In this document: piece by piece, positions 13,128 to 14,861 of the stretch
How positions within the stretch are numbered: position 1 is the first letter of the stretch
Layout of the letters: each line of letters starts with the position of its first letter
DNA from: Longimicrobiaceae bacterium
Lineage (GTDB): Bacteria > Gemmatimonadota > Gemmatimonadetes > Longimicrobiales > Longimicrobiaceae
Assembly: GCA_030146875.1 (NCBI GenBank)
Contig: JASLAX010000234.1
Coordinates: forward strand, 1-14,861
Length of the DNA: 14,861 nt
Reading direction: 5' to 3'
Made by a program: the position numbers and the translations under genes
Notes under the pieces: generated by a model
Told to the model about the DNA's origin: nothing
Database searches by the model: none
Seen by the model: the letters and a program-made list of their open reading frames with translations, nothing else

Positions 13128-14674
13128 CCGCCCGACGATTCCTGGCCGCGGCGGCGCTCTCGGCCGTCCTGGCCGTCGACGCGGCGCCCCTCGCGGGGCA
13201 GTGGGTGCGCGAGAACGAGCAGTTCTACCTGCCCGCCAGCCACAACTGGGTCTTCCGCAAGCACTACCCGGCGGCGGACCGGCTCTTCAACGCCTTCGAC
13301 TACGGGCACGCGATCCTGTACGAGGAGCTGTGGCGGCACCCCGACCGGGCGCCCGCGCGGCTGGAGGGGCGCGAGTACGACTTCGTGACGCGCCAGCTGC
13401 TCACGAACCCGCCGCGCCTTCCGCTGGAGGAGGCGGCGATCGAGGTGCAGTACGCCAAGCTCGCCCCCGAGGCCAAGCTGATGTTCGAGTGGGCGCACCT
13501 CCTGCACCGCCAGATCTACGACGTGCTGGCGGACGAGCGCCTCTCGCAGGCGGAGAAGGACGCGGGGGTGGAGGAGCTGGTGCGGTACTACAAGAGCCGG
13601 CCGGACCTGGCGTTCTCCTCGGTCCCCAAGACGATGGAGCTGATGGAGGGGCAGCCCTACTCCACGGCCTTCCGCGAGGGGATGCCCAAGTTCAACGGGC
13701 TGATCTGGGCCTACCACTGGCTGCAGGTGGGGCTGTACGAGCCGCTGGTGGCGGGGCGCACGGTGGAGGAGCGGCAGACGGGGGTCACCGCCGCGGTCAC
13801 GCGGTTCCGGCAGATGCTGGAGAACGCGCCCACCAACATGCCGCGGGTGATGCCGATGACGCCCGCGATCGCCCCCGAGTTCGCGCGGCGCTACCCCGAA
13901 GCGGCGATCATCTTCGACAACCTTCACGGGATGCACGACGTGATCTCCGACATCCTGGCCTCGCCCAGGGTGCCGCGGGAGCGCAAGCGCGCGGAGATCC
14001 TGCTGGCGGCCCGGCGCTACCGCGACGCCACGTCGTTCGTGATGACCCCGGACGAGTGGCGGGAGATGTCGCTGGCGATGGGCGTGCAGAACATGGGCGG
14101 CCCGGTGACGGGTTTCCTGGCCGGCTTCCCCACGCCCACGGTGGAGCGCGGGGCGGTGATGGCGCACGGGGCGGGCGGTCACGCGGGACACGACGCGACG
14201 CCCGCCGCCGCCGGGGCGGAGCACGAGGGGATGGACCACGGGGCGGCCCCGCCCGCCGCGGCGGGGGCGCACGACGGGCACGGGACGCCCGCTCCTGCCT
14301 CCGCCGCAGAGGGGACGGACGGGATGCGGCGGATGATGCGGATCCACGAGCGGATGATGGCGGACCCGGTGATCCGCGAGCGCGTCGCCACCGACCCCGT
14401 GCTCCAGGGGATGATGCGGGAGATGCACGGCGGAGCCACGACCTCCGCGGCGCCCCCCGGCGCCGCGGCGGACAGCGCGCGGGCGATCGACTTCGCCGTC
14501 CGCCTGCTCTCCGATCCCGCCGTGGAGGCCCGCGTCCACGCGGACCCGGAGCTCCACCGCATGTGGAGCGACCCCGAGGTGCAGCGCCGCCTGGCGGAGC
14601 TCCGCGCCCGGCGGGCGACCCCGTCGCGGGCGCCGACCCCGACCCCGGCGGCGGCGCCGGCGCACCAGCACTGA
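13124..14674 (+). CDS. Exported His/Met-rich protein with DP-type helical repeats, unknown family
   Basis: A 516-residue protein with a signal peptide (about 1-26, LAGQ). The large N-terminal domain (27-340) is helical and rich in Trp, Tyr, His and Met, and I do not recognise it. A low-complexity stretch (about 345-400) with HAGHD, HEGMDHG and HDGHG looks like the His/Met metal-binding segments of periplasmic copper proteins. It is followed by helical repeats (about 401-436 and 456-495) with a D-P step and spaced Met/Leu/Arg (MADPVIRERVATDPVLQGMM; LLSDPAVEARVHADPELHRM), reminiscent of STI1/DP chaperone-type repeats. The C-terminus is proline/threonine-rich and ends in HQH. The ATG overlaps the barrel gene (ATGA) and has a G-rich ribosome binding site (13111-13120). 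Likely a periplasmic metal-binding or storage protein; this rests on composition and context only. Confidence 0.75.
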   Translation: MTARRFLAAAALSAVLAVDAAPLAGQWVRENEQFYLPASHNWVFRKHYPAADRLFNAFDYGHAILYEELWRHPDRAPARLEGREYDFVTRQLLTNPPRLPLEEAAIEVQYAKLAPEAKLMFEWAHLLHRQIYDVLADERLSQAEKDAGVEELVRYYKSRPDLAFSSVPKTMELMEGQPYSTAFREGMPKFNGLIWAYHWLQVGLYEPLVAGRTVEERQTGVTAAVTRFRQMLENAPTNMPRVMPMTPAIAPEFARRYPEAAIIFDNLHGMHDVISDILASPRVPRERKRAEILLAARRYRDATSFVMTPDEWREMSLAMGVQNMGGPVTGFLAGFPTPTVERGAVMAHGAGGHAGHDATPAAAGAEHEGMDHGAAPPAAAGAHDGHGTPAPASAAEGTDGMRRMMRIHERMMADPVIRERVATDPVLQGMMREMHGGATTSAAPPGAAADSARAIDFAVRLLSDPAVEARVHADPELHRMWSDPEVQRRLAELRARRATPSRAPTPTPAAAPAHQH

Positions 14675-14687
14675 GCGGGAGAGGACG

Positions 14688-14861
14688 ATGAACGCCAGGC
14701 ACGGAATCCTCTTCGCGCTCCCCCTCCTTCTCGCCGCCTGTGGCGGCGCGGGGGAGGAGGGAACGCGGGCGGCCCCGAGCGACACCGCCGCCGCGCGTCC
14801 GGCGGCCGCGGCCCCGCCCCCGGCGGCGGACTCCGCCGCCCACGCGGCGATGGGGCACGGC
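14688..14861 (+). CDS. Start of a lipoprotein gene cut by the window end
   Basis: The first 58 codons read a short signal peptide with a lipobox LAAC (Cys18), then an Ala/Pro-rich linker ending in AAMGHG, where the window stops. GAGG at 14681-14684 precedes the ATG, which lies 13 bases after the stop of the His/Met-rich gene, so it belongs to the same operon. The His/Met at the edge may begin a metal-binding part like that of its neighbour. The family cannot be told from what is visible. Confidence 0.8.
   Translation, partial: MNARHGILFALPLLLAACGGAGEEGTRAAPSDTAAARPAAAAPPPAADSAAHAAMGHG

Overview
The DNA is very GC-rich (roughly 70% or more by eye). It encodes lipoproteins, outer-membrane barrel-type proteins and an exported protein with a G-Q/A-Q type signal peptide end, so the host is a diderm bacterium. 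The combination of a BlaI/M56 pair, a lamin-tail nuclease lipoprotein and weak Shine-Dalgarno sequences would suit Gemmatimonadota such as Longimicrobium. That placement is an inference; the window holds no marker gene. No tRNA, rRNA, CRISPR array, transposase or prophage gene was seen.

Left part (1-2670): the charged tail of a gene cut by the window edge, with a strong hairpin terminator; a Ca2+/H+ antiporter of the CAX family; and a membrane-anchored di-heme c-type cytochrome behind its own candidate promoter. A second strong hairpin closes this part.

Middle part (2722-7442): on the minus strand lie a stand-alone receiver protein with Glu in place of the phosphorylated Asp, and a tightly coupled pair. 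The pair is an SPFH-domain protein with a C-terminal GYF_2-like domain, overlapping by 4 bp a zinc-ribbon protein with one C-terminal membrane helix. It resembles the YdjI/YdjG membrane-stress partners of Bacillus. Diverging from them on the plus strand is a REC-PAS-histidine kinase whose receiver has also lost the acceptor Asp (Gly instead). Then comes a lipoprotein with an endonuclease/exonuclease/phosphatase domain, an Ig-like domain and a lamin-tail domain (7615-9357), closed by a strong terminator.

Right part (9436-14861): this is the most interesting stretch. A BlaI/CopY-type repressor, an M56 (BlaR1-like) membrane metalloprotease and a two-helix PepSY protein overlap by 4 bp each and form one operon. 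The protease has no penicillin-binding sensor domain but a short tail rich in His and Cys. Next is a CopZ-like metal chaperone behind a TTGACA promoter that carries two copies of a 16-bp G-tract repeat. Then comes a second operon: an outer-membrane barrel-type protein, a His/Met-rich exported protein with DP-type helical repeats, and a lipoprotein cut by the window end. A dyad of the form TTTAC-N7-TAAAA sits both in the BlaI promoter and at the -10 of the second operon. My reading, an inference, is a metal-responsive (probably copper) envelope system. A metal-sensing M56 protease would inactivate BlaI and open both operons, while the chaperone has a separate control.
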